Notes: generated by a model from the letters alone, not told the origin. DNA of 64,000 nucleotides from DATBHW01 sp035307385 (GCA_035307385.1 DATGID010000050.1:48682-112681), one strand, 5' to 3'. Counted from the first letter of the stretch, positions 25,607-34,511 are shown. Numbers and translations are program-made.

Positions 25607-26110
25607 CTAGCGTTCGCGGCACGCCTGGCACAGCCCAAAAATCGCCAGGTGATTCAGATCAGCCTCGAAGCCATAGCGCTCTTGCAGAAGTTGGTTCAGG
25701 GGATGGATAATCTCATCTTCCATTTCCCAGATGCCCCCGCAGTTGCGACACAGCAGGTGATGATGCTGGCCGAGGTCAACCGGGTGATAGCGGGCGATGT
25801 GGTCGGCGAAATGGGCGTGGGTAACCAGTCCCAATTCCTCCAGCAGTTCCAGGGTGCGGTGTACCGTCGAAAGGTTGATCTGCGGGAAGCGTTCCCGAAT
25901 GTAGCCGTGAATCTCTTCGGCGGTGACGTGCCTCGTTGACTGGAGAGGCTCGGTTGAGGCTCCGGGCGTCTCCGGCGATTGGCTGGCGCAGGCAAAGAGC
26001 GCTTCCAGAATAAGCTGGCGCTGCGGGGTGAGGCGATACCCGCGCGCCTCAAGCTGCCTGAGCATATCTTGCCAGGTGTGGCTTGTTGGTGAGGCATGTT
26101 GTGATGGCAT
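25607..26110 (-). CDS. Fur-family metal- or peroxide-responsive regulator
   Basis: This is a 167-residue winged-helix regulator. The DNA-binding part includes RGYRLTPQRQLILEAL and VTAEEIHGYIRERFPQINLSTVHRTLELLEELGLV. The dimerisation domain has the metal-site segment RYHPVDLGQHHHLLCRNCGG and a second CQAC pair, so a structural Zn(Cys)4 is expected. Whether it senses iron, zinc, nickel or peroxide cannot be decided. An insert of about 15 residues (SQSPETPGASTEPLQ) separates helix 2 from the VTAEEI helix. The ATG at 26110 has AAGGA eight bases upstream. Two direct repeats upstream may be its own operator. Confidence 0.82.
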   Translation of the reverse strand: MPSQHASPTSHTWQDMLRQLEARGYRLTPQRQLILEALFACASQSPETPGASTEPLQSTRHVTAEEIHGYIRERFPQINLSTVHRTLELLEELGLVTHAHFADHIARYHPVDLGQHHHLLCRNCGGIWEMEDEIIHPLNQLLQERYGFEADLNHLAIFGLCQACRER

Positions 26111-26195
26111 CGGATTAGTCCTTGTTGTGGGATAGCCCAAAGATTCCGCTCTCTTAGGCAGGCAAGGCCGCGTCATGCTGTAGTAGACCTTGCTA

Positions 26196-26215
26196 TTGCA
26201 TATTGTTGCATATCT
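26196..26215. promoter_or_regulatory. 10-bp direct repeat upstream of the Fur-family gene
   Basis: TTGCATATTG and TTGCATATCT are adjacent and spaced by exactly one helical turn, in the 275-bp divergent region between the Fur-family gene and the SnoaL-like gene. They are a candidate operator for autoregulation. Confidence 0.4.
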
Positions 26216-26294
26216 TTGGACCAGATGCTATCCCTCACCCGACCAGGAAAGCTGCCTCTTTGGCTGGTCCTCATCCGAAATGTTCTTGCCAAAA

Positions 26295-26313
26295 CCTGAC
26301 AGATGATGTCAGG
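26295..26313. promoter_or_regulatory. Inverted repeat upstream of the SnoaL-like gene
   Basis: CCTGACA and TGTCAGG are separated by GATGA and followed by AAAAT. It is a candidate operator or a short terminator. Confidence 0.35.
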
Positions 26314-26385
26314 AAAATCGGGGTAAGATAAGTATGAAGGATGAAGGAAAAACAACAAGGGCATCACTGCATAAGGAGCAACAGC

Positions 26386-26808
26386 ATGGACAATGACCAG
26401 CAAGATTTCGAGCAATTCATGAAGCAGCGCAGCGAGGCTTCACGCGCCTATGTGAGCGGCGAAGCTGCCCCACTCGGCGAGATCGTCGCCCGCCACTCCC
26501 CTGCTACCTTCTTCGGACCTCGGGGAGGCTATCGTCAGGGCGCTGAGGCAGTCTGGTCCAAATACGAACATGACGCCGTGAACTTTGAGAGCAGCAGCGA
26601 GAATCAGTTTGAGACCTTGCACATGGCGGCGAGCAATGGCCTGGCCTACTGGGTTGGTTTCCATCGTGCCACTGTTCATTTGCGCGGCAGGCCAGAAGCC
26701 GTCCCGTTCAACCTGCGCGTGACCGAACTCTTCCGCCGCGAGGGCGACACCTGGAAACTCATCCACCGCCATGCTGACCCGCTGGTCGCCGAACCCGAAG
26801 CCAGATAG
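26386..26808 (+). CDS. SnoaL-like/DUF4440 NTF2-fold protein
   Basis: This is a 140-residue small alpha+beta-barrel protein of the NTF2 superfamily. It has the helical start QQDFEQFMKQRSEASRAYV, FFGPRGGYRQGAEAVWSKYE, and a C-terminal LRVTELFRREGDTWKLIHRHADP typical of DUF4440/SnoaL-like proteins. Members are isomerases, hydrolases or ligand-binding proteins, and no catalytic residue can be assigned. The ATG at 26386 has AAGGAG eight bases upstream. The gene stands alone and converges on the pyrophosphatase gene. Confidence 0.75.
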   Translation: MDNDQQDFEQFMKQRSEASRAYVSGEAAPLGEIVARHSPATFFGPRGGYRQGAEAVWSKYEHDAVNFESSSENQFETLHMAASNGLAYWVGFHRATVHLRGRPEAVPFNLRVTELFRREGDTWKLIHRHADPLVAEPEAR

Positions 26809-26838
26809 CAATAGCTAACCCGGCGGCGAATGCTCTCC

Positions 26839-27369
26839 TTATTCATCGCCGGGCTGGCTCTCGAAGCGGCGCTGGCATTCTTCGATCAGCCGCCAGGCTT
26901 CATCGGCCCGGAACCAATCGTGTACCTCTGTCTGCACGCCCTGAAGGTCTTTGTAGGTGCGAAAGAAATTGGCAATTTCGCGCGGCCAGTGCTCTTGCAG
27001 GTCGGGCAGGTCCATGATGGTGTTATAGCGCGGGTCGTCCAGCGGCACGGCCAGGATTTTCTCATCGACGCCCTTCTCGTCGCTCATCGTCAGCGCCGCA
27101 ATCGGGCGGATGCGCACATGGCAGCCGGTGAATGTCGGTTCGTCCACCACCACCAGCACATCCAGCGGGTCGCCGTCGCCAGACAGCGTGCCCGCCAGAA
27201 AGCCGTAATCCGTCGGGTAATGCACCGAGGAATAGAGCACGCGGTCGAGATGAAAGATGCCCCGCTGGTGGTCATATTCGTATTTGTTGCGGCTGCCGCG
27301 CGGAATCTCGATGATGGCTTCCACCCAGCCTTCCTGGCGACTGCCGCGCAGGCGTTCTTGCTCCGCCAT
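26839..27369 (-). CDS. ppa: Inorganic pyrophosphatase (family I)
   Basis: This is a 176-residue soluble pyrophosphatase that drives biosynthetic reactions by hydrolysing PPi. Recognisable elements are VEAIIEIPRGSRNKYEYD, YPTDYGFLAGT and the metal-binding signature DGDPLDVLVV, followed by DEKILAVPLDDPRY and a Lys-containing HDW region. The length matches the family. It lies 20 bases downstream of the phospholipase-D-like gene and may share its transcript. Confidence 0.9.
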   Translation of the reverse strand: MAEQERLRGSRQEGWVEAIIEIPRGSRNKYEYDHQRGIFHLDRVLYSSVHYPTDYGFLAGTLSGDGDPLDVLVVVDEPTFTGCHVRIRPIAALTMSDEKGVDEKILAVPLDDPRYNTIMDLPDLQEHWPREIANFFRTYKDLQGVQTEVHDWFRADEAWRLIEECQRRFESQPGDE

Positions 27370-27389
27370 AAGCGCTTCTTTCTAGCTGG

Positions 27390-29312
27390 CTACATATAGC
27401 GCCGTGGATGGCGCACCTTGACGCCTTCGCGCACACCGCGCATGGGGTCGAGCAGGCCGCGCGCGTGGTTCACGTACAGGCCAGCGCCTTTGCCCTCCCG
27501 ATGCCGCAGATAGGGCAGCAGTTGGCCGACCAACGGCTTGCCCGCGCGCAGCAGTTCCAGGTTGGCTGCGGCATGGCGCGTCAGCAGATCGATGCCCGCG
27601 ATGGGGTCTTCCAGAGTGCGCAGATCAACGTCGTTTGCTGAAGCGTCGGTTTTGCCGCTGCCCTCTGGCAGCTTCAGCCACGATTCTATCTGGTGAACCA
27701 GAGCCAGAATGCCTTCTGCGTCGGGCGCGCGCAGCGGGCCTGGCAGGGGAATGCACGCTGGCTGCGGCCATCCGGCGTTGGCGTGGCGCAGCGCGCCCAG
27801 GTGCTCCGCCCACAGCGAAAGGCGCAGGCCGCGCGAAAACTCTTCATCCAGCACGGCCACGTTCAATTCGGCGTCGTGGCTCATGCCCCGGCTGTTCAGA
27901 TTGGCCGAGCCAACCGTCGTCCAGCGGTCATCGACAATGCCAACCTTGGCATGCACATAGACAGGGCGATAGCGCATCAGATTATCGTGGGCGCGTGTTT
28001 GCGAACTTGCCAGGCTGAAAAAGCGCAGCCGCCCTTCCTCCGCCGCCTTGGGCGCGTGCCGGAGCAGCCGTTCAATCGTTCGATCGGTGACGGGCCGCCC
28101 GATGTTCGGGTGGTCCGGCAGCAGCATGGCAACAGTCACGCCCCGGTTGGCCGCTGCGACCAATTCGGCAAACAGCGCGCGCATATAGCGGCTTTCCCAG
28201 CCCAGGCCAGGCGTGCTGACGCTGTAGAAGCCTTCCAGCCAGAGGTATTGTGTCTCCAGGTAGACGTATTGTTTGGCCTGGTGGATGGCGTTGATGTAGG
28301 CTTCGGCGATGGTATTGATGCCCGCAGGCGCGAAGCGATAGGTGAGGGCCGGAATGGTGCGTACTACCTGCACCCGTGCCGCCGCGCCCGGCAGATCGGG
28401 GCCAGCGCCGCGCAGTTCGTTCTGCTCCTGCGCGCGCACTTTCTCTTCCTGTGCTCTTTGCTGCTCTGGCATATAGGACTGCGCCAGATGCTTCAGCGGC
28501 GGCGTCAGCTTGCGCCACCAGGCCATATCGGCCTCGGCCCAGCGCTGGCGAATGTTATGTTCGACATCTGCGGCAGGCGCGCCCGTCAACAACAGGTGGG
28601 CATCGTGCCAGGGATGCGGCGAAGCGCCCAGATCGGTGCTGCGTATCTTGCTCTCGAAGGGATGGGAAGGCGTGTCCCAGCGATCAAAATCGCCGCCGTG
28701 CTGCACAGCCAGATCGATGCCGCCCACAAAGGCAATGTTGCCATCCACTGCGGCGCATTTCTGATGCAGTGCCTGGGCAACGTGCAGCGGTGAAAGATTA
28801 CTCTTATCCAAACGGCAATCCACGCCCAATGGACCCAGCAGTTCCTGTTGCGCGTCGGGGTCGCCCACCATATGGAACAGGCCACCGGGATTATACGGCC
28901 CCCACAGCAGCACGCGCACGTCCACGCCGCGTTTGGCGGCCAGGCCCAGCACATCCATCACGCGCAGTTCGCTCGATTGCCACAAGGCCAGCGCCTCGTC
29001 GTCTAATCCTGCGGCGCGCAGGCGCTCGATCAGCGTGGTTTGTTCAGGCGAGCCATCTTTGCCCGCGCGTTGATCGTGCCCGCGTACCATGCGCAGCTTC
29101 GCGTGCAGGCTCCAATCTGCCAGCCAGATGCTCTGCTTCGCTGTGAGGAAGGCGACACACATCGCCAGCATGGCAGCGCGCCCATCGACCAGGGGCGCGA
29201 GCGCCTCTGCAATGCCAACATCCAAATCCCCATGTGCCCACCAATTTCTGTCGGATGTCTCTTCCCCGGTGGTGACGCCGTTTGCCAGTCCGATGGGCGT
29301 TTTTCGCGCCAT
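27390..29312 (-). CDS. Phospholipase D superfamily protein
   Basis: This is a 640-residue enzyme with two HKD motifs: HQKCAAVDGNIAFVGG near residue 185 and VHAKVGIVDDRWTTVGSANLNSRG near residue 447. This is the arrangement of two-domain phospholipases D and cardiolipin synthase-like enzymes. The long spacing, YLETQYLW segment and lack of transmembrane helices favour a PLD hydrolase/transphosphatidylase rather than cardiolipin synthase. No signal peptide is seen. The ATG at 29312 has GGAGGGA five bases upstream. The substrate is likely a phospholipid, unproven. Confidence 0.8.
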   Translation of the reverse strand: MARKTPIGLANGVTTGEETSDRNWWAHGDLDVGIAEALAPLVDGRAAMLAMCVAFLTAKQSIWLADWSLHAKLRMVRGHDQRAGKDGSPEQTTLIERLRAAGLDDEALALWQSSELRVMDVLGLAAKRGVDVRVLLWGPYNPGGLFHMVGDPDAQQELLGPLGVDCRLDKSNLSPLHVAQALHQKCAAVDGNIAFVGGIDLAVQHGGDFDRWDTPSHPFESKIRSTDLGASPHPWHDAHLLLTGAPAADVEHNIRQRWAEADMAWWRKLTPPLKHLAQSYMPEQQRAQEEKVRAQEQNELRGAGPDLPGAAARVQVVRTIPALTYRFAPAGINTIAEAYINAIHQAKQYVYLETQYLWLEGFYSVSTPGLGWESRYMRALFAELVAAANRGVTVAMLLPDHPNIGRPVTDRTIERLLRHAPKAAEEGRLRFFSLASSQTRAHDNLMRYRPVYVHAKVGIVDDRWTTVGSANLNSRGMSHDAELNVAVLDEEFSRGLRLSLWAEHLGALRHANAGWPQPACIPLPGPLRAPDAEGILALVHQIESWLKLPEGSGKTDASANDVDLRTLEDPIAGIDLLTRHAAANLELLRAGKPLVGQLLPYLRHREGKGAGLYVNHARGLLDPMRGVREGVKVRHPRRYM

Positions 29313-29353
29313 GCATTCCCTCCAGTTACACAGTCGTTGATGGCCTGAAACTC

Positions 29354-29779
29354 TTATGCCAGGTGAGCGTGCAGCTCGATCTGAACATTATTGCGCAGGG
29401 CATTGGAAACAGGGCAGCTTTGTTCGGCCCGTTTCGCGGCCTCCTGAAAGGCAGCTTCGTCCAGGCCGGGCACTTTGCCCTCCACATCGAGCTTCATCGT
29501 GGTAATTTTGCCGCCATCCAGCGTGCAGACGGCATTCACTGTCAACTGTTCCGGGGGGTGGCCGTCCTTGTTCAGCGTGCTGGAGAAGGCCATCGCGTAG
29601 CACCCGGCATGCGCGGCGGCAATCAACTCTTCGGGGCTGGTCATGCCTTCGGGTTGTTCGGTGCGCGCCGCCCAGGTGATGAGTTGTTCACCAAACGCGC
29701 CGCTGCCCACCCGCAGCCGCCCGTTGCCGTGCGTCAGATTGCCTTGCCAGATGACTTCAGCCTGTCGCTCTGCTGCCAT
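29354..29779 (-). CDS. OsmC-type hydroperoxide reductase
   Basis: This is a 141-residue OsmC/Ohr family protein with both redox cysteines: HAGCYAMAFS and AEQSCPVSNAL. Members reduce organic hydroperoxides with dithiol reductants. GRLRVGSGAFGEQLITWAAR and EGMTSPEELIAAAHAG match the OsmC branch better than Ohr. The ATG at 29779 (MAAERQAEV) has AAGGA nine bases upstream; an 11-residue longer start exists. It could be under stress control, but no operator is evident. Confidence 0.85.
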   Translation of the reverse strand: MAAERQAEVIWQGNLTHGNGRLRVGSGAFGEQLITWAARTEQPEGMTSPEELIAAAHAGCYAMAFSSTLNKDGHPPEQLTVNAVCTLDGGKITTMKLDVEGKVPGLDEAAFQEAAKRAEQSCPVSNALRNNVQIELHAHLA

Positions 29780-29909
29780 TGCTTCTTTCCTTTCTGTTGG
29801 ATGTATCTCCAACGGCTATTATATCGCACCAGATTTCCAGGGTTGCAGGGATGATGCCAACGGCTCGATGCATCTGCTGGTGGTGGGAATGGATGGCACG
29901 GTGCAACGG

Positions 29910-29948
29910 CAGGGCCTGCCGCGCCAAAATCTGGCGCGGCAGGCCCTG
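29910..29948. terminator. 17-bp hairpin downstream of the small 29974 gene
   Basis: The stem 29910-29926/29932-29948 is perfect with loop AAATC and is very G+C-rich. It lies 25 bases beyond the stop of the minus-strand gene at 29974. No T-run follows. Confidence 0.5.
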
Positions 29949-29973
29949 TGTTCAATGATAGTGACGTTGCCAT

Positions 29974-30183
29974 CTAGCACGGCTCGGGGTCGTACCGAAC
30001 AAACTGCTCCCAACGCTCGCGATGATATAAGCAGAACAGCCATTCGTCAGAGCATGGGTCCTTCATCAGTTCACAGACCCAACCCGGCAGTTCCTCTGAA
30101 AGCTGCTGTGCCCGCCTCAAGGCTTGAGTGTACGTCATACGCCTTCGCTTTCGTGTGCTTGTTTCTTGAGCAGGGGAGTTCAT
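29974..30183 (-). CDS. Small hypothetical protein (69 aa)
   Basis: The product is 69 residues: a basic N-terminus (TRKRRR), a helix (YTQALRRAQQLSEELPG) and an aromatic/cysteine-rich end (WVCELMKDPCSDEWLFCLYHRERWEQF). AGGAG lies nine bases before the ATG and a strong hairpin follows the stop, so it is a credible gene. It is not similar to anything I recognise. The rest of 29780-30424 contains this gene, two hairpins and no other supported feature. Confidence 0.5.
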   Translation of the reverse strand: MNSPAQETSTRKRRRMTYTQALRRAQQLSEELPGWVCELMKDPCSDEWLFCLYHRERWEQFVRYDPEPC

Positions 30184-30309
30184 TGCAAGCGTCTCCTGAT
30201 CTCATCATGCCGGATGCTTATAACAAAGCCCTTACGGTTGCCGCTTCGCCAGATGCGCCTCAATGGTTGCTGGTTTCAGTATAGGGTGCGGCCTGTGTAA
30301 TCGCTATCG

Positions 30310-30338
30310 CCTGGCAGACACCCGGCGTGTCTGCCAGG
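30310..30338. terminator. 12-bp perfect hairpin before the aminotransferase gene
   Basis: CCTGGCAGACAC (30310-30321) pairs with GTGTCTGCCAGG (30327-30338) around a 5-base loop, about 90 bases before the aminotransferase ATG. It may insulate the gene or act in its leader. Confidence 0.4.
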
Positions 30339-30424
30339 TCACTGTTCCAGTTTCAAGATGAATGGTGTATGCTATGAACACCAGACACGCAATGTCTTTC
30401 TATCAAATCTGGAGGGTATGCCTG

Positions 30425-31798
30425 ATGACCACGCCGCTTTCGCATCCCACCACCGCGCCGCTGAGCCTGGCTCCCACATCAGGAGGCCGCGCCGCTTCGC
30501 CCACGCTGGCGATCAACGAGACGATTGCCGCGCGCCGCGCAGCCGGACGCCGCGTCATCCATCTGGGCTTTGGCGAGGCGTCGTTTCCGTTGCATCCCAT
30601 CCTGCGCGCGGCGCTGGCCGACCACGCCACCAAAACGAGCTACGCGCCCGTGCTGGGCATTCCGGCGCTGCGCCAGGCAATTGCGGGCTATCTTTCGCGC
30701 ACGCGGGGCTTGCATCTCTCCGCCGCGCAGATTGCGGTCGGGCCAGGCAGCAAGCCGCTGCTGTACGCGCTGATGCAGGTGCTGGCGGGCGATTTGCTGC
30801 TGCCCGCGCCGTCGTGGGTGAGCTACGCGCCGCACGCGCGCCTGGCAGGCCGCCGCGTCATTGCCGTGGAGACCGACGCGGGCGACCATCACCGCCTGGC
30901 GCCTCAGACGCTTTCAGCGACGCTGGAGCGTGCCCGCAGCGATGGAGCCGACCCGCGCATCTTGCTGGTGAACAGCCCCAGCAATCCCACGGGCGGGATG
31001 TTCGAGCGCGCCGATGTCGAGGCGATAGCGCTCTGGGCACGTGAGCAGGGCATCACCATCATCAGCGATGAGATTTACGCCGAACTGGCGCATGGCTGGC
31101 GGGCGCACGTGTCGCCTGCCGCGTTTTATCCAGAGGGCACGATTGTCACAGGTGGCCTGTCGAAAGCCTTTTCGGCTGGCGGCTGGCGACTGGGCTACGC
31201 GGCGCTGCCCGCGACGGATGCGGGCGAGCAGGTGATGGCGGCGCTGCGCGCGCTCGCCAGCGAAATCTGGTCGTCCACGCCGACGCCCGTACAGGAGGCC
31301 GCTGTGCTTGCTTATAGCCCCAATGCCGACCTGGAAAGCTATGTGCGGCGTTCGGCGCGGCTGCACGGCTATATCGCGGGCAGGCTGCATCAAACGCTGA
31401 CCAGCCTGGGCGTGTTGTGCGCGCGTCCGGCGGGCGCGTTCTATCTCTATCCCGACTTTGCGCCCTGGCGCGCGGCGCTGGCAGCGCGCGGCGCGGCGAC
31501 CAGCGACGGCCTGGCGCGGCTGCTGCTGGATGAGTGGGACATCGCCGCGCTGCCCGGCGAAGCCTTTTCGGAGCCACCGGAGGCGCTGCGCCTGCGCGTG
31601 GCAACGAGCCTGCTCTGTGTACCGGATGCCAACTCGCCTGAGGAGCGCGAGGCCACGCTGTGGGACGTGCTGGAGCGCGCTGATGACCTTCCAGCGGATG
31701 ATCCAGCCGCTGGCGACCTGCCGCCCATGGCCGCGTTGGAGCGCGCGCAGATCGGGCTGGCCGCCTTCGTGGCCTCCCTGGGCGAACCAACTGAATAA
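30425..31798 (+). CDS. Class I/II PLP-dependent aminotransferase
   Basis: This is a 457-residue fold-type I aminotransferase. It has the substrate loop HLGFGEASFPLHP, SYAPVLGIPALRQAIAGY, NSPSNPTGG, SDEIYAEL and the PLP lysine in TGGLSKAFSAGGWRLGY; the C-terminal LRVATSLL supplies the carboxylate-binding Arg. The ATG at 30425 has GGAGGG eight bases upstream. A CoA-transferase pair follows 12 bases later, so the enzyme probably makes or uses a keto acid that is handled as a CoA ester. The amino-acid substrate is unknown. Confidence 0.8.
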   Translation: MTTPLSHPTTAPLSLAPTSGGRAASPTLAINETIAARRAAGRRVIHLGFGEASFPLHPILRAALADHATKTSYAPVLGIPALRQAIAGYLSRTRGLHLSAAQIAVGPGSKPLLYALMQVLAGDLLLPAPSWVSYAPHARLAGRRVIAVETDAGDHHRLAPQTLSATLERARSDGADPRILLVNSPSNPTGGMFERADVEAIALWAREQGITIISDEIYAELAHGWRAHVSPAAFYPEGTIVTGGLSKAFSAGGWRLGYAALPATDAGEQVMAALRALASEIWSSTPTPVQEAAVLAYSPNADLESYVRRSARLHGYIAGRLHQTLTSLGVLCARPAGAFYLYPDFAPWRAALAARGAATSDGLARLLLDEWDIAALPGEAFSEPPEALRLRVATSLLCVPDANSPEEREATLWDVLERADDLPADDPAAGDLPPMAALERAQIGLAAFVASLGEPTE

Positions 31799-31810
31799 GA
31801 TGGAGCAACC

Positions 31811-32728
31811 GTGACGGACAAGCGCGTCTCTCTGCAAGAAGCCATCGCTGCCTATGTGCGCGATGGCGAATCGGTGGCAATTGAGGGCTTTACCGCCTTC
31901 ATCTGTTTTGCGGCAGGCCACGAGATCATGCGCCAGCGCAGGCGCGACCTGACGCTGATTCGCATGACGCCCGACCTGATCTATGACCAGATGATTGCGG
32001 CTGGCGTGGCGCGCAAGCTGGTCTTCAGCTATCTGGGCAATCCGGGCGTTGGCTCGCTGCACGCGGTCAACCGCGCCATCGAGAAGGGCATTCCCGCGCC
32101 GCTGGAGATCGAGGAATATTCGCACTATGGCATGGTGGGGCGCTACGCGGCGGGCGCGGCGCGGCTGCCGTTCTTCCCCCTGCGCAGCTATGTCGGCTCG
32201 GATATGCCCGCCGCGAATAACCGTATCAAGCTGATCGACAGCCCCTATGGCGATGGCAACATTGCCGTGGTGCCACCGCTCAACCCCGACGTGGCGATCA
32301 TCCACGCCCAGCGCGCCGACCAGCAGGGCAACACTCAGCTTTGGGGCTTGCTGGGCGTGCAAAAAGAGGTGGCCTTTGCCGCCAGCAAGGTCATAGTCGT
32401 GGTGGAAGAGATCGTCGATGAGGCCGTGATTCGTGCCGACCCCAACCGCACGCTGATTCCCGGCTTGATCGTCAACGCTGTGGTCTGCGAGCCGTTTGGC
32501 GCGCATCCGTCCTATGTGCAGGGCTATTATGACCGCGACAATGACTTTTATCTGAAGTGGGACGGCATCTCGCGCGACGAGGCGCAAACGCACGCCTGGC
32601 TGGACGAATGGGTCTTTGGCGTCAAAGATCGGGCGGAGTATCTGCGCAAGCTCGGCCCCGACGCGCTGGAGCGGCTGAAGCCTGGCGCAGCGCCCGCCAG
32701 CCCGGTTGACTATGGAGCGTACCGATGA
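31811..32728 (+). CDS. CoA-transferase, alpha subunit (glutaconate/IpdA-like)
   Basis: This is a 305-residue family I CoA-transferase subunit A. It shows VAIEGFTAFICFAAGHEIMR, then RARLPFFPLRSYVGSDMP and VPPLNPDVAIIHAQRADQQGN, the pattern of glutaconate CoA-transferase alpha and of IpdA, which acts in steroid ring degradation. GTG at 31811 is preceded by GGAG. Its stop overlaps the start of the beta subunit by four bases, so they are translated as a coupled pair. The acyl substrate cannot be fixed. The aminotransferase neighbour and the nearby aromatic-acid genes suggest an organic acid from amino-acid or ring breakdown. Confidence 0.8.
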   Translation: MTDKRVSLQEAIAAYVRDGESVAIEGFTAFICFAAGHEIMRQRRRDLTLIRMTPDLIYDQMIAAGVARKLVFSYLGNPGVGSLHAVNRAIEKGIPAPLEIEEYSHYGMVGRYAAGAARLPFFPLRSYVGSDMPAANNRIKLIDSPYGDGNIAVVPPLNPDVAIIHAQRADQQGNTQLWGLLGVQKEVAFAASKVIVVVEEIVDEAVIRADPNRTLIPGLIVNAVVCEPFGAHPSYVQGYYDRDNDFYLKWDGISRDEAQTHAWLDEWVFGVKDRAEYLRKLGPDALERLKPGAAPASPVDYGAYR

Positions 32729-33477
32729 CTGAGCATCAGGGCGAAGCGAGCTATACGCCCAACGAGATGATGATTATCGCGGCGGCGCGGGCGCTGGCCG
32801 GAACGCGCACCGTCTTTGTGGGCGTGGGCCAGCCGAATGTGGCCTGCAATCTGGCGCGGCGCAGCGTTGCCCCTGATCTGGAACTGATCTATGAGTCGGG
32901 CGTTTATGGCGCGCAGCCCCAGCGGCAGCCGCTGTCAATTGGCGACCCGACGCTCATCAGCGGGGCCGCGTCAGTGATGCCCATGGCCGACCTCTTCGGG
33001 CTGTATCTGCAACGCGGGCTGGTGGAAGTGGCGCTGCTGGGTGGCGCGCAGATTGATCGCTTCGGCAACCTGAACACCAGCGTCATCGGCAACTATGACG
33101 CGCCCAGGACGCGCCTGCCAGGCAGTGGCGGTGCGTGCGAGATTGCCATCAACGCTCAGCGCGTCTTCATCATCATGGGGCTGAAGCGGCGCAGCTTCGT
33201 CGAGCGCCTGGACTTCGTGACCAGCCCCGGCCATCTGACTGGCGGCAACGCTCGCCAGGAATTTGGCATGCCCGGCGGCGGGCCGCAGTTGGTCATCACT
33301 GACAAGGCGCTCTTTGACTTTGATAACGCCGAGCGCGAGATGCAGCTTGTCTCGCTCTATCCTGGCGTGACGCTGGAGGCCGTGCGTGCCGAAATGGGCT
33401 GGCAGGTGCGCCAGGCCGCCGCGCTGACTGAAAGCCAGCCGCCCACAAACGAAGAACTGCGCCTGCTGCGCGGCTAG
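32725..33477 (+). CDS. CoA-transferase, beta subunit (glutaconate/IpdB-like)
   Basis: This is a 250-residue subunit B. LIYESGVYGAQPQ contains the Glu position that carries the acyl-CoA thioester in glutaconate-type transferases. VFVGVGQPNVACNLARR and LGGAQIDRFGNLNTSVIG are other family blocks. The pair could be a true transferase or an IpdAB-type hydrolase, which uses the same fold. It is the last gene of the three-gene operon; the convergent zinc-ribbon membrane protein ends 13 bases later. Confidence 0.8.
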   Translation: MTEHQGEASYTPNEMMIIAAARALAGTRTVFVGVGQPNVACNLARRSVAPDLELIYESGVYGAQPQRQPLSIGDPTLISGAASVMPMADLFGLYLQRGLVEVALLGGAQIDRFGNLNTSVIGNYDAPRTRLPGSGGACEIAINAQRVFIIMGLKRRSFVERLDFVTSPGHLTGGNARQEFGMPGGGPQLVITDKALFDFDNAEREMQLVSLYPGVTLEAVRAEMGWQVRQAAALTESQPPTNEELRLLRG

Positions 33478-33490
33478 GCTTGCCAATCAT

Positions 33491-34363
33491 TCAGAATCTT
33501 TCGGTCTGGCTGAAATCATGCGCCAGTTGTTTGGCTTGCGCCTCCCGGCCACGCGGCACTGGCACCTCGGTAGCGGATGTCGTTCTGGTATATTGCCCAT
33601 AGGCGTGTTTGTAAAAACGCAGCACTGCCGGATATCCGTCTTCATAAGAGACGCGATAGAGGTTGGACAGCGAAGAAATGCACCAGCCGCCCAGGATAAT
33701 CCCCGCTGTGCTGATATAGGCATCGCCCTGGTTGTTCCGCCGCTGGCTCCGCCGGACGATCACATCTTCAAGGAAGGGCGGCAGGAAAATAGTCACAAGG
33801 ACAGCGCCTATTCCCACGAACGTCGTGCCGGTATATTCGGGCGCGCTCTCACCAATCACCACCAGGCCAGCGAGCAGCATGATGCCTACAAACGCGCACC
33901 CGGCCAACACATAGACTTTGAGCCGTGGCTGCCTGGTGAATTGCTGCCATTCCCGCTCGCTATAGGTCCAATGAATGACCCGCACCTCGCCTGCCAGCAT
34001 CTTCTCAATGGCAAACCTGGAACGCAGATAATAAAGGGCAGCCATGAGCAGCCCCACGAGCGCGCAGATGCCCAGCAGGCAGGGCATCGCGAGATAGAGC
34101 GCGCCCGACCCCAGCAGGAGCATCACCACCAGGCCCACCAGCGCGATTCCCAGTTCCACCAGCAGGCAGGGCATTGTATACAACTCTGGAATGCGAACCT
34201 TCGCTGCTGTTGCTTGATCGATCCCCTCGTCAATAGCTGGTGCGCTCGCCTGCTTCTCTGGCCTAGGCTGGGAACGCAGCGGCTCTCCGCAATGGCTACA
34301 GACCATCTCGCCCGTGTGGGTACGCACGCCACGATCAAGCGCGCCACAATACGTGCATTGCAC
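33491..34363 (-). CDS. Zinc-ribbon membrane protein, unknown
   Basis: This is a 290-residue protein. It opens with a zinc ribbon (CTYCG and CSHCG, 19 residues apart) and is followed by four to five hydrophobic helices between residues 75 and 240. GTG at 34363 is preferred because AAGGAGGTG lies seven bases upstream; ATG codons at 34387-34390 are alternatives. No family is recognised. The ribbon could be regulatory or a domain for protein contact. Its promoter region faces that of rpsL. Confidence 0.55.
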   Translation of the reverse strand: MQCTYCGALDRGVRTHTGEMVCSHCGEPLRSQPRPEKQASAPAIDEGIDQATAAKVRIPELYTMPCLLVELGIALVGLVVMLLLGSGALYLAMPCLLGICALVGLLMAALYYLRSRFAIEKMLAGEVRVIHWTYSEREWQQFTRQPRLKVYVLAGCAFVGIMLLAGLVVIGESAPEYTGTTFVGIGAVLVTIFLPPFLEDVIVRRSQRRNNQGDAYISTAGIILGGWCISSLSNLYRVSYEDGYPAVLRFYKHAYGQYTRTTSATEVPVPRGREAQAKQLAHDFSQTERF

Positions 34364-34445
34364 AGCGCCCACCTCCTTTTCCTTCATCATACCCGCTGCC
34401 CGTCACGAAATCGTTACGAAAAAGCGTTCTCTTCTATATGACACC

Positions 34446-34474
34446 TTGACACAAAGCTTGGAATCGGTTATACT
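34446..34474 (+). promoter_or_regulatory. Consensus promoter of rpsL
   Basis: TTGACA (34446-34451), a 17-base spacer and TATACT (34469-34474) form a near-perfect sigma-70-type promoter about 300 bases before rpsL. Confidence 0.75.
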
Positions 34475-34511
34475 CACTACTGTCCTTCACACAGAGAAAG
34501 GGGTGAGACCG

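Noticed and set aside
30914..32593. A 559-residue open frame on the minus strand
   Set aside because: It lies opposite the aminotransferase and CoA-transferase genes, has no ribosome site or recognisable domain, and is a by-product of high G+C codon use.
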